Source: Dipetalonema caudispina (taxonomy: Eukaryota; Nematoda; Chromadorea; Rhabditida; Onchocercidae). From it: a stretch of 64,000 nucleotides of DNA. The DNA is taken from positions 17,557 to 81,556 of the forward strand of contig JABVXV010000284.1 of NCBI GenBank assembly GCA_013365325.1. The letters run 5' to 3'. Within the stretch, counting starts at the first letter, position 1; every line of letters starts with the position of its first letter. The translations under genes and the position numbers were made by a program. Below, piece after piece: positions 13,453 through 32,600 of this stretch. Below the pieces are notes generated by a model. It was not told the origin of the DNA. It saw nothing but the letters and a program-made list of their open reading frames with translations, and made no database searches.

Positions 13453-14906
13453 ATGGCAAATTTCTTCTTATGTTACGAATGTGGTGCAACATTTAGTGTA
13501 AGAAACGATTTCGATGAGCATATTTTGGTGCATCAAGCAGTCTCTTTGTGCTATCAAATTTATGAGTTCGACAAAGGAGGACCGTCTATTGCTAAGGTTT
13601 CATTTTTCTTTTATCGGAGAACTAAAAGAAAGTACTTTTTTTTTTCGTCGTCTTCCGTTCTTTGTTTCTCCGTTATCAGCTTTTTTTTTTCTCATCTGTT
13701 ATGAGCTAAAGAGGAAAACCAATATAGATCGTAAAGAAAGCTATCAACTACAGGCAGTCAAGCTATCGGCAACATTTCGCAAAGCATCTTCCGACTGCTC
13801 TCAGAAAAATGCACGTAAAACAACAACAAAGCGAAAATTGACGGATCTTCCTTTTTCTCCCGATAGTTCTTACAAAGTACCTTGCTTGAAACAAAGGAAG
13901 AACTCACAAAATGACGTGAAAATTACGAAAGTGAATAAAGTACAAGATAATTCAAATGTTACTGGCACTGTTAACGCACAGGTTGTTCACTCGCAGATGG
14001 ACAAAGAATTTTCTAAAATAGGATTGGATGGTGAGTTTTTTCATATTTAAAAGAAAAATTGAGCACATTTTTCCAAAACTTATCCAGAAATTCTAGGTTC
14101 CATCCAAACCATATCTTGACCATGCTGTTTTATTTCCTTTTTCCTGTTGCACTATTTATGAATAATAAGTCTAAACTTATACTCTTCCTTATAGAACCAA
14201 AACACACGAGAAAAGCCAATTCAACGGATTTCTTGGTCACAAGGCTTCCTGCAGATGTTTCTGGATCAACTCACATTGATTTAGTGGAGAGTCAGATGAC
14301 GAGTCCACCGAAAGTTATTGAACTATCAAGAACCGATGTGCCTATAGCAACAGCGACAACATCAACAGGAGTAACTGTTCCTTTGTCGTCATCTGCATCT
14401 TCAACTACAACAACACCAAAGCAAGACGGATCTACGACATTGGCATCTTCTCCGGCGCTCCCAAAATGTTTGAACTGTGATTATCGAAGCAGTCAAGGGA
14501 CGGATATGGTCGAACATGGTATTTTCCAATTTTTCTTCATCGTCAACAACTTTAGATTACTTAGAGCGTTGAGAATGTTTTGATATATTTACCGAGCTTC
14601 AACTTTCATCTCGCCAAGATTTCATTTCTTTTTATGCTTACAGCGGCAGGTTCGCTAAAAGATGTAAAATACCTGTAGATCAGTCGACTAATCATTTTTT
14701 TGGTGAGGTGCTTTTTTTGGCTGTTTAAGACTTGGAAAACAGCGGTAGTTTATATTACATGGACTTGAGCTTGATTTTTTCTTGCGGAATTTTGTAAGGA
14801 TTATCTTATAGTTGTTCGAGTGCACAAAACATCCATCACAAGCCTTGAAAAAGTAGATTTCGTGGATGGGAAGTGGTCGGAGGCGGTGAAGCTTGAGCCG
14901 AGACAG
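13453..14906 (+). CDS. C2H2 zinc-finger protein (3' end unresolved)
   Basis: Exons 13453-13596, 13706-14030 (or from 13712), 14195-14518 and 14812-14906, in consistent phase. The ATG lies two bases after a TTTTAAG acceptor, consistent with trans-splicing. Finger 1 is C-x2-C-x12-H-x3-H at residues 7-27 (CYEC, then EHILVH). A second finger is created by joining exons 3 and 4: CLNC-x12-H-x4-H ending HVVRVH, and the exact spacing supports that splice. Between them are lysine-rich and Ser/Thr-rich low-complexity regions. At 14906 either a GTATGC donor is used or the frame continues with VCHIC, the start of a third finger that would need a further exon I cannot place. A nuclear nucleic-acid-binding role is likely; no ortholog recognised. 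Confidence 0.6.
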
Positions 14907-17900
14907 GTATGCCACATTTGCGTATTCCAAATGGATCAAAGCTGGTTGATTTTTTTCAGTTTCTTTCTTTATGAAATCTTTTTGATTTTGTTGATTTTTA
15001 ATATTAGTTGTCTTTAGAAGTGTTAACTGAATTTTGATGGAAATGATATCTTTTCAAGTGCTACATTATAATATAAAGATAGACGAATACATGTCTACAG
15101 AACATTGTATGTTAAATAATGATTATGAAATATTGAAGAGATTATTACGAGCCATGTTAGTAATTTTAGCAATGTGCTTATTGTGTTCGAACGTTCCGAG
15201 AAGTGACAGATTACTTCCTGCATGTGATAATTTGCCATAAAAGAAATTTGTTATCACCGGGCGTCAGTAAATATAACTGTATCGTTTATCTTGCTCATCC
15301 TGGCATGCCTACACACATGGTTCGTATTTTCATGAAGAGACCATAAGCCGAAATGCAGTAAAAATTTCCTTCGAGAAGCAGATATAGGAAATTTGAACAA
15401 AATTAAGAGTATTTCCCCATTTCAAAACATTTTACCGAAATATTGTTCTTTATTTCCTGACTGACTTCACCAATTCTCCGATAGCTCTTCTGTTCACAAT
15501 TCATAATATGCATTGTTAGGCGCAAGAATAACTTTGTTCCTTACGTTATAGTTGAATTTATCGACTGTTGAACTCGCTTATATCAGTAATTTATAAATGA
15601 AGCGAAGTAATGTCGATATTTCAGCCTAAAAACCTTTATAGAATTTTCATTTTTTGAAGATTGATGCTTGTGAAGATTTGTGTGTAATTTTCGTGATGTA
15701 CATTTTTGTTCCACTGAAAATTGTTGGTAGAATTGATATAAATAAATGTTTAAATATTCAATGCATATCAAGTGTTTCTACTGTAAAAATAAGTTGGACA
15801 CGTGATTATTTCCATCTTGGAAATATTTCTTAATAATTACCTTTGCAATTCTTTTTCTATATTCTCGTGTCGGTACGACATTGGCTGATCGACATGGCTG
15901 TTCTCTGACTTTTTGCCAGTCTTTCTAATTCGATTTTTAAAGAATGTCCAATCACTGAAGGGTTTTCAAATTTCGTTCCAGATGGCATGCATAACAAGAT
16001 AGATTTCTGTGTCATGTTAAATATGCGAACCCGATTATACAGTTATTGCAAGTGATGACCATTTCAAAGAAAAGTAGGATGAACTGGGATGTTTACCTGC
16101 CCGTATTGTCTCTATTCCATTCGAGAAGTTGTGATTGCATATGAGACACTTGAAAAAGTTGTTTTCAATGTTTTTCATGTAAGATTGAAAGAAGGGTGGT
16201 CTATGTCGGAATGAAATCTCGAAATGCTTAATGTTTTTCATGAAAGGATGCGAACTACATTTCCATACATTTAATGGAAGAGTCCCTACTGAAGAAGATG
16301 ATCGACAGTTTAAGTATCACAGGGATGAAGAGTAATGTCGCTTAGGCTACCACACTTCCTTTTAAATTAGACCAAATTGCATCTAGAGGGATTGGAGAAC
16401 TTAACTGTCGTACTGAGAGGACATTTAGCATTCGTATAAAAGAGCAAGAGAAGTACTTTTACGAGCATTCCAGCACCAATTTTGATTTAAAGACGGCGAA
16501 TGAAATGGATAGTTGAAAAATGGCGAGGGATGATGCAGCGAGGTTTAGGACATTTGCATTGTTGAGAGAGGAAACATTTGAGATGATGCCGCAGTGCTAC
16601 TATTGAATTTTAATAACAGAGGATAGAAAGAAGGAAATAATCCATCCACATAAATTTATCTAATCAGAAAGGGATAGAAATCGTTAAACCGAACACTCTT
16701 TATCTCTTCCGATTTCAACAATTACTCTATTTCATTCATTGGACATTATGGTAGCAGGTCAACTTTACCAAAGTCGCATGATTTCATGTAAATCTAACTT
16801 GAAATCGAATCTTAAGAAGATGCTTAGCAAGGAAAGGATAGAAACAGGAGAGAGGATGAGTAGGATTGATGCAAAAAGGTTGTACCTCAAAGAGTTACCT
16901 GTCAAAGGACCCACATAGTGACAGTTTGTCGATTGTAGCATTATTAAAGTGCATACAGGTAGATAAATAGATGCATGTAGCTGCAGCTGCAATTACATAC
17001 ACCTTCACCAACATATGTCTTTTCAGAAACTGGGCCATAGGAGGGTATACCTTCTAAGATATTTCTTTACTTTCCCATCCTATACAATATAGACGATATC
17101 TTTCGTCAAACTCTGTCTCTTCTCGTATTCCTTATCTCGTTGTATATATATGAGACATGTATGAGACGCAGACACATCCATAACTAGGGGTTGGGTTGAA
17201 ATCTTATTTTGCCCTGCCTTTGCATTGTCAGCGCAGGGATAGCTGGAATGAGCTATCCGGAAAGTCTTTGTCAGGTTTTCCGATTCTCTTTCCTTTCCTA
17301 TTTACTGTGTCTCATTGCAGATTCTTCAACGGTCTAATTCATGAGTTCCATTTACAGTTGTTTCTTTAGGCGAAGTCAAAATGAAAGAAAAGAGCTTTGT
17401 TGTTTTTCCGGTATCTTAACTATCCGACGTTGTCTGATGACTTGATCGCACTGCACTCTGTTTCCTATTCCACTTTGAATCACAACTAGCTAGTCTTGGC
17501 TAAATGTTCACATATGCATCTTGCTCTTCTGTCAACCCAATTTTTTTCTGGTCCTCTCTCAGCTTCTCATGTTGCATCGCGATTGTTCACATACTCTATT
17601 TCGAGCGGAACGGGTGCCTACAACTCCATTTACAAACAAACAAACAAATATCTCTTCTTTCCCAAAGCTTTGCTCCAAATTTATCTATAAATTCACAGAT
17701 TCAGTATGATGTATCGTCAGATGAAGGTTCTCTTTTCCTATCCCGGTGTAAATACACGCACGTACGTACGTTTGCAGCAGTCCTTTCTTCCTGCTCTAGC
17801 GGATCTCTGATGTAGAATCAATTCAAGCAATCTATCCAGAGCAGAATAAAGTCAGAAACTTACAAGTTCGAGAAATGTATAATTTGGTTCACCTATTATT

Positions 17901-18138
17901 CCCTGGAAGAGCGTTATAAAATATGTCGCCATGCAGTTACGTACTATCTTGAGTATTTTTTGACACAACTTAATTCTTCTTTACGTCATATTTTAGTTTA
18001 CAGTTCGGTTATCACTGTTTTCGTCCGTAAGGTGATACTTATTATTAGAGGTCAAATTTGCTTTCAGGCTATTGAGGTGGGTCAACTTATAGCCGGTTTG
18101 TCATTTTGGCTACAGCCTTACGGGAAGCTGTCTCAATC
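14907..18138. other. long region with no firm gene; coding-like patches near 15.9-16.6 kb
   Basis: Mostly AT-rich with no gene I can complete. Patches at about 15865-16000 and 16097-16288 (minus) and 16250-16610 (plus) are less AT-rich and hold open frames with zinc-finger-like or charged peptides. These are discussed as findings. Remaining exons of the upstream zinc-finger gene may lie here. Confidence 0.4.
16097..16288 (-). CDS. possible internal exon, zinc-finger-like, minus strand
   Basis: Between a TTCTTCAG acceptor and a CAG|GTAAAC donor on the minus strand lies a 192-base open frame (phase 1 to phase 1). It encodes 63 residues containing CLICNHNF, a C-x2-C start of a C2H2-like finger, and an aromatic and histidine-rich segment. 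I could not find flanking exons in matching phase, and the plus strand of the same DNA is also partly open. Treat as a candidate only. Confidence 0.25.
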
Positions 18139-24319
<6,181 letters not shown>

Positions 24320-26065
24320 GTACGTTGAAAACACATTTTTTTTTTTTTTGGTTTAATTGATAATGTAGTTATGATGTGGTGGCAAACAAATACAAATACT
24401 GAACTAAAGCAAATGGTCCTAGTTTGCAGACGTTGAGCTTGATTGATCTCAGTAATATTGAAAAAACCTTAATAAATTGAATCAGACTTCGTGATGTTTT
24501 GGATTCTTCACTTATGTGGGCTTACCAAGTCTACAGCGTTTTCGTTATTACTTAGGTACTATCACAAACAAAATATCCCAAACTTTTGTTTTTGACGCAG
24601 TTTGCATGTAAAAGGATGAAAGATTGTCTACTTTGTTATATTTTCGTGATACTGAATGAGTTGAAAAGATGGATTTTCATTTACTGATGTTTTTAGCAGC
24701 TTGAAAACTATATATCCGCGATATGGTTCATCTATAATGAAATAAATATTGTTAAAAATACACACACATTGTCTCTGTAATGGAAGAAAAAAATTCGGAC
24801 ATATTTGAAAGAACTTATGTGATATATAAATGTTTCGCTTTGCCTTTCTTTGCATTTGTTTGTCTATAATTCTTTTTTAAATTTTCTATGCTAAACTTTG
24901 TGAAACTTTTTCATTATTTTGGTTACTTTGCTTCAATTTTGTGATTCGGTTCTATAAACTTAATCAGAAATATGCTTTGATTTAGTTGAGGAATCATCAA
25001 ATTACGAGAAATATCAATTTTTCTTTTTAAGGTCACTATTTAGATTGAATTACTTTGATTTCCCGCTTTCCACTTTCTGACTAGTCTTTTGATGTTTCTT
25101 TGGTGTTAAGCGAGGAAGAAGTCATAAGCAACAAAATTGCTGTAGTGAATAAACAAATTGAATTCTTTGATCAGTAATGGATTTTTCTTTTCTCTGTACG
25201 ATCAACTACTGTGATGCCTTGCTCCTTTTGGATTGGTCGTTTTTGAGCGATGTCACAATAAGATTGTAAGAGATTTTATTTTCTTACTAGTAATTAGCTT
25301 GATTGAGTTATTGTGTTTCTCACTAGTAGTCACTTGTCACAGCGTGATACTTTCCGAAATTATCTTTTCGTTTTTATCTGAAACGTCTAATTCGTTCAAT
25401 TTTGAGTTTACTTTTACTCGCCTCTACTGCAATCTCAACTGTTTCAATCTCATGCACATTTTTCGAGGTATGTTTTTATCGATGTTCGAAAATTGACTTA
25501 TCTTGTTCTACAATTATCCATTAACGCAACTGCTTTGTTACGTGAATAGAAAAAGTATGGACTAAAAGATAGGGTCAAATGTGGTACTTGTGAATGCTGC
25601 TTATTTTCACCACAATTATGTTGATGTTCGCTCTTCATACTTGTTACCAGCTTAATTTTGCAGTATTTTGTTCCACTCTGTGTTCACTTTGATCGGGAAA
25701 AGAAATCGGTTTTGCTGCAAATAAATTTATATTTTCCTGATTATATTCATTGCGTTTACAATGAAGTACATCAAGTCATCCACTGTATTATTTTGAAATC
25801 AAATGAGATTGGCTGTCAAGCTGTACAGAGTTGTCAAGCGAGGAATGAAACTGTCAACAGTTTGCCTAATGTTATCTATAGCCCAAGTGGTTTATCGTGA
25901 AAGGTATTAGGTTGGTTGCTTTCTGCATGAACTACGAGCAGTTCATTGGCTGACAAAGATGATTTGCTTGTGGGTGGTCTATACTGGAACTTCAGTCTGA
26001 AGAACTTAAGTCGTTCCATTATACTTGCAATCATTTCCAGCTGTGAGCAGTGATCGCTAAAAGAA
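24320..26065. other. kinesin 3' region and intergenic spacer
   Basis: Probably contains the last small kinesin exon and its 3' UTR, then the spacer to the CCCH gene. The peptide endings I can form after 24319 are all very short. A TTTCCAG acceptor at 26033-26039 precedes the next gene and may be its trans-splice site. Confidence 0.4.
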
Positions 26066-27560
26066 ATGTCCCATGAAGAATGTGCAGAAATAAATAATGT
26101 TAAAAATCAAGATGAATATACCTGTGGTGACTCTGAGAAGATGGAAAGAAGCAATAATGATGATACGGAGGGAACCTCAAAGAAACTAGGAATGAATGAG
26201 AATGGCGGTACTGAAGCGGAGAAAGGAGAGTCAGTCGAAAGAAATGAAGAGGATGAAGAGAAAGAGCTTGCTCGAGAGGATGTTTGCAGGTTAGTTAGCT
26301 TATAGTTTTTCATTACTGACGATTTTCGTTGACAGAAAATAGTTTAGCTAGAGTAAACTAGCAGAATGTTTGAGCTCTGTCCGTGAAGATAATGACTGAA
26401 AAATAATTCGAAAAAATAGTGGTGAATGTGGATGTATAAGATGTCTGTACCTACTTTCGTAAGTTTATATCGGTTATCACTTCTTTAGCTTCTTCATTAC
26501 AGAGACTTCCTAAATAATATGTGCAATCGCGGCTCAAGATGTAAATTTTATCATCCCCCGAGTATTGTTCGACAACGAGCATCACAGCAAACACCAGAAG
26601 GCATCGAATATCGATTTTGCATCGATTATCAGGTAAACCTTTACTTGGTGTGAAAACGATCGCGAAGCAAATTCGTTTATTGTTTATTAGTGAATAGGTC
26701 TTCAAAGCAGTATATCGAATGAAATTTTTGGTCATTTCTATTCGGATCTATCACATTTCGCCATCTATCGTGGTGGTATAGCTATCATTCGTCATAATGT
26801 GGTTAGTGTGGGTGCCAAGAAAATGTCACATTTTGCAGGACAGTTCGTTTTCGAGCCGAAATCCATCTCATAAAGTAGGCAGAGGATCCAGAAAAGTTAA
26901 TGCAGCGATGTGAAATTTCAGAATCGTGGCTGCCATCGCGATAGCTGCCGCTATGTCCATGCGCATCGGGAGGATGTTGACCGTTACAAAATGACAGGGG
27001 AGGTGACGCTTAATTTAGCGCGTGAAATTGCTGCGGTTTATAATTGCGATACTATCAATGGGATACCATTTTGCAAAGAATATCAAACAGGCTCATGCTC
27101 ACGCGGTGGACAGCGGTGTCGCTATTGGCATATTAACGTTGAGGAAGAACGCGAGCGACGCCGCCGAATACCACGCGGCATGCCAGCTTCTATATTGCCA
27201 CCCTTAGCGCGAGGAACAGGCCTAACATTACCCTACTCTGCCTATCCAGGTCGTCGTTCGTATCCATACAATGCTGCTGATGCCTATGGTGCATATGGTA
27301 AGCGTGTACGTTACGATCTGGATGACGATTACGTACGTGATTTGGAACGTAGAAATGCAGAGCTAAGTAAAGAAGTTGAGGGGCTTAAACGTGAACTTGC
27401 GCGTGAACGTGAGCGTTATGGCGATCTCTACGCGTTATTTCGCCAGCGTACCACCATTACAACAACGCAGCAAGACCCCGCTAACGCTATCTCTGCCACT
27501 GCAGCATACTACCAAGCTGCATCATCAACAGGTTGGACCGATACACAGTGGACTCACTGA
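26066..27560 (+). CDS. ZC3H10-like CCCH zinc-finger RNA-binding protein
   Basis: Exons 26066-26289, 26503-26632 and 26922-27560 in consistent phase; 330 residues. It begins with an acidic Glu/Asn-rich region. Three CCCH fingers follow: C74-x7-C82-x5-C88-x3-H92, C114-x7-C122-x4-C127-x3-H131 and C169-x7-C177-x6-C184-x3-H188. The finger count, the spacing and a coiled coil after them (residues about 245-280, rich in Arg/Glu/Leu) match vertebrate ZC3H10, a protein that binds RNA and microRNA precursors and affects mitochondrial gene expression in mammals. That role is inferred from the family. A TTTCCAG acceptor 26 bases before the ATG fits trans-splicing. AATAAA at 27984-27989 is a likely poly(A) signal. 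Confidence 0.85.
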
Positions 27561-29635
27561 TTTCCACCCCGCTCTTGCTAGTTATTGATGATTTTGCTTA
27601 CTGTCTCCCAAATTCAGGTCAACCCTCGTGCGATTCTTTTTTGTAAACGCAATTGAAATTCGGTGAGTGCAGCTATTTAGCCCTTCTCTTGTATTAGCAA
27701 TTGGGATCAAAAAGGAGCACCAGTATTTCTAGGTGTTCTTTGCATGAGGAAATATATTTGTTATTGTAAATTATGTATGTAATACTGGATAGGTAGTACC
27801 GGTGCTATTTTCTGGAGTTTTGGGCAATATTTTGGATAAGCAAAGAAGAGTTGTCATTCATTTTTCATTTTATTTCGAATCAAATTCATGTTTTGAAGTA
27901 TCAGGTCTTTAAGTTCTTGAAAGAAAAAATGGAAGGGAATAGACTTGCATCTCCCGAGTCATGTAGTTTTGCGTCCGGTAAAGAATAAATAAAAAGATTT
28001 TAACCCAGTTCTAAAAAAAGGATGTGAATATCATCTTATCTTCTTCCCTTCTGCACCCTGTTAACATCTATAAAATCGTAAATTTTCATTCGTTTTACAG
28101 AGTTCGTAGTAATAGTATATGTAAAGATCACTTACCAAAGGATGCATGCCGCGTTACTGCTTTTTTATCGTAGTCTTATCTTGGACTATATTAGAAAAGC
28201 GATGTGCTGCAAGCACCTGTTTTTTTTTTTTTTTTTTTTTTTTTTTTCAATCATACTTGGTATATTTTTTGATCCTTTTCTCCAATTGTTGTGCTTTTAC
28301 TTTGACTTATACTTTCCAATTTGCTGCGCGCATTGTCTCCACTGGAATGCGAGCTTTCCATATGTTTTTGCGTTTCGCGCTGAAAATTGCAAGCGAATTT
28401 AATAAATTGTTTAAACATACAACATAGTAAAACATTATGCGTTGTACCTTATTGCTGCGGGTGAGTCATGCGCTTCGGTTATTGTACTTGTTACCTTTTT
28501 GGAATTGTTGGAAAATAAGTGTGTGATTTAATAACTTACGACAAATTTACGTTTAGAATCTCATGTGGATGAATTTGGTTATGTTATTCATTTGTTAGCC
28601 TTATCAGAAATTTTCATCCAGTAAAATTACAACAATAAGGAATCTACGTGCACAGTCACAGGAATCCAAGAAACCGTAAAAATGTTGGAATCAGTATGCC
28701 AGTATTTGAATTTTGTTTAGTTTGAATCGAGTTACTTGTAATCAACAGTAGTTCTGATGATTGCAAAATTTTCTCGCCAGATTTCAGGTATTAGTGTTAT
28801 TGTAGGTGCACGACTACTTGATGCACAATACTCTTTATTTTCATCTAAGCACAACGAATATGGGCTCAAAAGATATTGTGCATTGGGTGGTTGTGCTCAT
28901 AATTCAAGGAGCATTGTCCTTAGTCCGGTAAGTTCTTCGTTTTGAGTTCAAATGTGAATAGCATAAAAAGCATTCGAGAAAACAATTGAATTATTCATGA
29001 TTTATAAGGCAAATAATTTAGTAGTTCTATGATTTACCTTGTCATAACTAAGAAAAAAAAAAAGATTCACTATTGCTTTCACATAAAATATACCAATAAA
29101 CAAACGAGAAATAATAAGGTGCTTTAGTTTCTTCCCCTTTATTTCATTTCTTTTCAGTTTCTCTTTTTCATATTTTTCGGTGAATCGTGCAAATCAACCA
29201 ACAAATTAAAATTCGTTTCATTTTATTTTTTTTTAAATGTGGTAAATTTTTTTTCCGTTATTTTATATTGCAGTTAGTATTAAATGCGGAAAGCAATCAC
29301 CATGTGTAGATTTAGTTGAGAAACTACGTTATAGCGTTAACGTTATGGTCTTTAAAGGATCTTTCTTCATACTCTTTCTCTCTACATATTGAAATAATTA
29401 CTTATTGGAATTCGTAAAATTGCGTACCACACCAAGCATTCATTGTGATTTTAATGTGTATTCAATATGCAGGTTAAATTTCTCCATCCTTGCCTCAGAT
29501 AGAGTAATTTTAATATTGCTTTGTTTTAATGATGCTTATGATATTTGCTGGTCGATTTTTCTCGTGCAACGTGCTGATCATTTGATCTGTTTTCACTGGA
29601 TTAGAAGATTGACTGCAGAATTGCTTGCATTACAG
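27561..29635. other. spacer, with 3' UTR, a T28 tract and a possible 5' exon
   Basis: The first 430 bases look like the 3' UTR of the CCCH gene. A T28 tract lies at 28220-28247. An ATG at 28757 opens a frame that runs to a strong CCG|GTAAGT donor at 28929/28930 in phase 0, matching the phase of the exon starting at 29636. It could be a 5' coding exon of the next gene, but the peptide is not recognised. Confidence 0.4.
28220..28247 (+). repeat. T28 homopolymer
   Basis: An uninterrupted run of 28 T. Runs of this length are prone to length errors in assembly. A T20 run also occurs at 59338-59357. Confidence 0.95.
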
Positions 29636-32600
29636 ATGTCTCGCTTTTTGAAACCCGTCGATTACAACGATGATGAAGATGATTCTTTTCTAGTTAGAGC
29701 AAAACCAATTGACCCAAAGTTCGCTCGAAAATTAGGCAGTTATGCTGCTGGCAAAGATTTTATTACTGGAAGTGTGAAGTCCCAGCAAGAACTGAGAGGT
29801 TTGTTGAGATTCTTCACAGTTATTAACTTAAAGTTCTGTTTCATTTCTGTTTGTTTTATCTTTACATAAGGTGAAATTTGAATTTCTGCTTTCAAGCTTC
29901 ATTTTTGATGCCCGAAGTTTTATGATAAATGCATGCTCTTTTCTCTGATTTCATGAATATTTCAGAAAGTAATATAATTGTGGAAAGTGATCCAAATGCA
30001 TGCGAAATAATAGACGGAAAAACTAAATTAGAACTGCGCAATAAACTTGGTGCAAAAATATTGAAAGCAAAACTACAGGGAAAAATGGTATGTCCTCTTA
30101 AAATTACACTGTATTTACATTTGGACATCTTCAATCAAATTTGGTATCTCGGTAATTTTCAGAAGATTAGATGTTATTCAAAGAAACGCTATAAAAATTT
30201 TGCAGAGTGTAGTAGAAAAGCTGGAGAAAGAGTTGGATGCTCTAAGAGATGATGGACAAAGTCCATCTTCGACTTGCAAAATACTGCTTAGAACTAATGG
30301 AGGTGATGTGGGGATACCTGCTGCTATGAAGCAAGAAGGAAAGGTTGCATACTATGTTTCTTTTATAAATAAATTAGTAAAATAGATAAAAGCTGTTCGA
30401 TGAATTGGTTAATTTGGATTTTTTAGGAGACATAAGTGAAAACAGTTTTCGTATCTGAAAAATATGTTGGCAACAGGGGTTTTTTGATTTCGCTTGTTTG
30501 CTTGTGTATGTAAACGAAAGCCCCGAGAGATGCAGCAGTGACAATGGTAGTAGAGTTAAGTTAGGGTGCCAAATAGTTCTAGTAGCTCTTCGTAATGTAA
30601 CCACTAGAAGTAAGAGATATTTTGCTCGTTATGTTCTCGTACTTTTTGAAATAAATTTATGGCTAAACTGAAAACTGTTGACGCCTGGTAAGACAGTTGC
30701 AGTAAAATGCAAGTGTGCATTCAGGATTTAAAAAGTCGCGGAAGAGTTGACGCAATTTATCATGCTGACAAAAATATTCGCGATATGATAGCTGACGAAA
30801 AAGAAACAACATCCGCGGATCACATTTTCAGCGCTGTTAGGGTCAGTTTTTTTTTTTTTCAACGGATTTTGGAGCTACTTCTTAAGTACTTGTAATACTC
30901 ATTGATGTCGTTTACTGAGCAGGATAGAGAAATAGAAATAACGAAAAAAAGAAATTATGTATAAATGATTACGTTTATATTCCTTTTTCTAAATTTGCAG
31001 GCTGCAGCTAAACATCGAACAGACGAAGATTGGGTCGTTGATGATGCAATGATGAGTGTAAAACGATCACGGATGAGAGAGGAGAAAGAGGAGAGGAGAA
31101 ATCGCAACAATCTAATAAAACGTGAGCTTGTTTTTGCTTTATTAGTATTATTAGAAATCTCAATATATTACTGACGCTGTAGACTGTTATTGGTAAAAAT
31201 TCAGTGGTCAACTATTACTTCATATCGTTCAACTGCACCATTAATTCATTTTATCGTTTATTAAACAGAACAAATATTCATTTACATCCATTAACATTCT
31301 TAAAAAATATTTTATTTTTGCAATAATTTCGCAGTGCTCAACAATGATCTGATATTTGTAAAATGAGATTATGATTTCAGTGAAAAATTCGAATAGATAA
31401 TTATGTTGTACATAAGATAACAAGTGAATAAGCTATAACTATGAACAAAAACTAAATATGTAGAATTCATAGTTGAAAGCACTTAAATACACCGCAGTTA
31501 TTACCAATGACAGAAGAAATTAGGCGGAACGAGGACCCTTGGGGAGAGCGAAAAACACGATGAGGGGAAGTCTGAGGAGAAGGGAAAAGAAAGCTCCTTT
31601 TGTTGATAATACTTAGTACCAATTTTGTGTATTTCAAGTGCAGACTTGATGTTTAAAGCTTAGGTCCTTTCTGATGCACCAAACAGATAATCAGCAATGT
31701 TCAAACTACTTTAGATAAATAGATAGAATCTAATAAGAATAAAAAACTGATTTGTGTACATTAAAAAATAGGAACTATGTGTTACTGTGTATTTTATAGT
31801 TCTCTAAGTTTTTATGTAAGTAACGAAATGGCGCATCATCCGGAAGAGTTTCAAAATGTATGTTTTTTATCCTTAGCTCGATATTCTTAAACACTGGATA
31901 TTAAGAATGGTGAAATTCATGTTAGTCGATAAGAGCAATAACTTCGACCAGTTATTTTCGTTTTCTTGTGAACATGTCAACACACATAAAAATATCTCCC
32001 TTCATTGAGAAAACGTTCCAAAATCTTCAGTTTCGCGTCTTTATGTCACCGTAATCCCTGATTCTAACGTTTAGCGTCGTTGGCGATGAAATAGATTGAG
32101 TTGGTCCACTTGTTCTGATAGTTTCTTTAGAACTGTTATCGCACCATCTTTTGACCTTTCCAGTGGTTTTTCATCTACAGGTTAATGAGATATATCTTCA
32201 AACTCATTTCGTGTCTATCATTTTGCTAAACTTAAATTGAGTCTCAATTAAAATACCCGATCATAAGGTTGCATCAATGGGTTAATTGCCAATGAGGAAA
32301 CGTGATAAACTTTAATTTTCATTAAATTATAATAAACATTCGAGGATACGAAAAGGTTTTCTTCTTCATACTTTTTGCAACATGTAGGGCACTTAGCGAA
32401 AGTTCTCATGCAAATAAATAGGCAGAGAGGGATATATTTGTAGTGCACATGAATTATTCCAAATAACACAAAGTTATTTATGAGGTTATCTATTTGTTCT
32501 TCACTGGTCAGCTATTTAATATAATTTAATTCTCCTCAAGTCTAGAAAAACGTGAAATTAATTATGTTTATTTTTGCAGTTTGGATGAAAGTAGAATTTC

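Noticed and set aside
14641..14675. Candidate zinc-finger exon after the TTACAG acceptor at 14641
   Set aside because: It leads quickly to a stop. Joining 14518 to 14812 instead gives exact C2H2 spacing.
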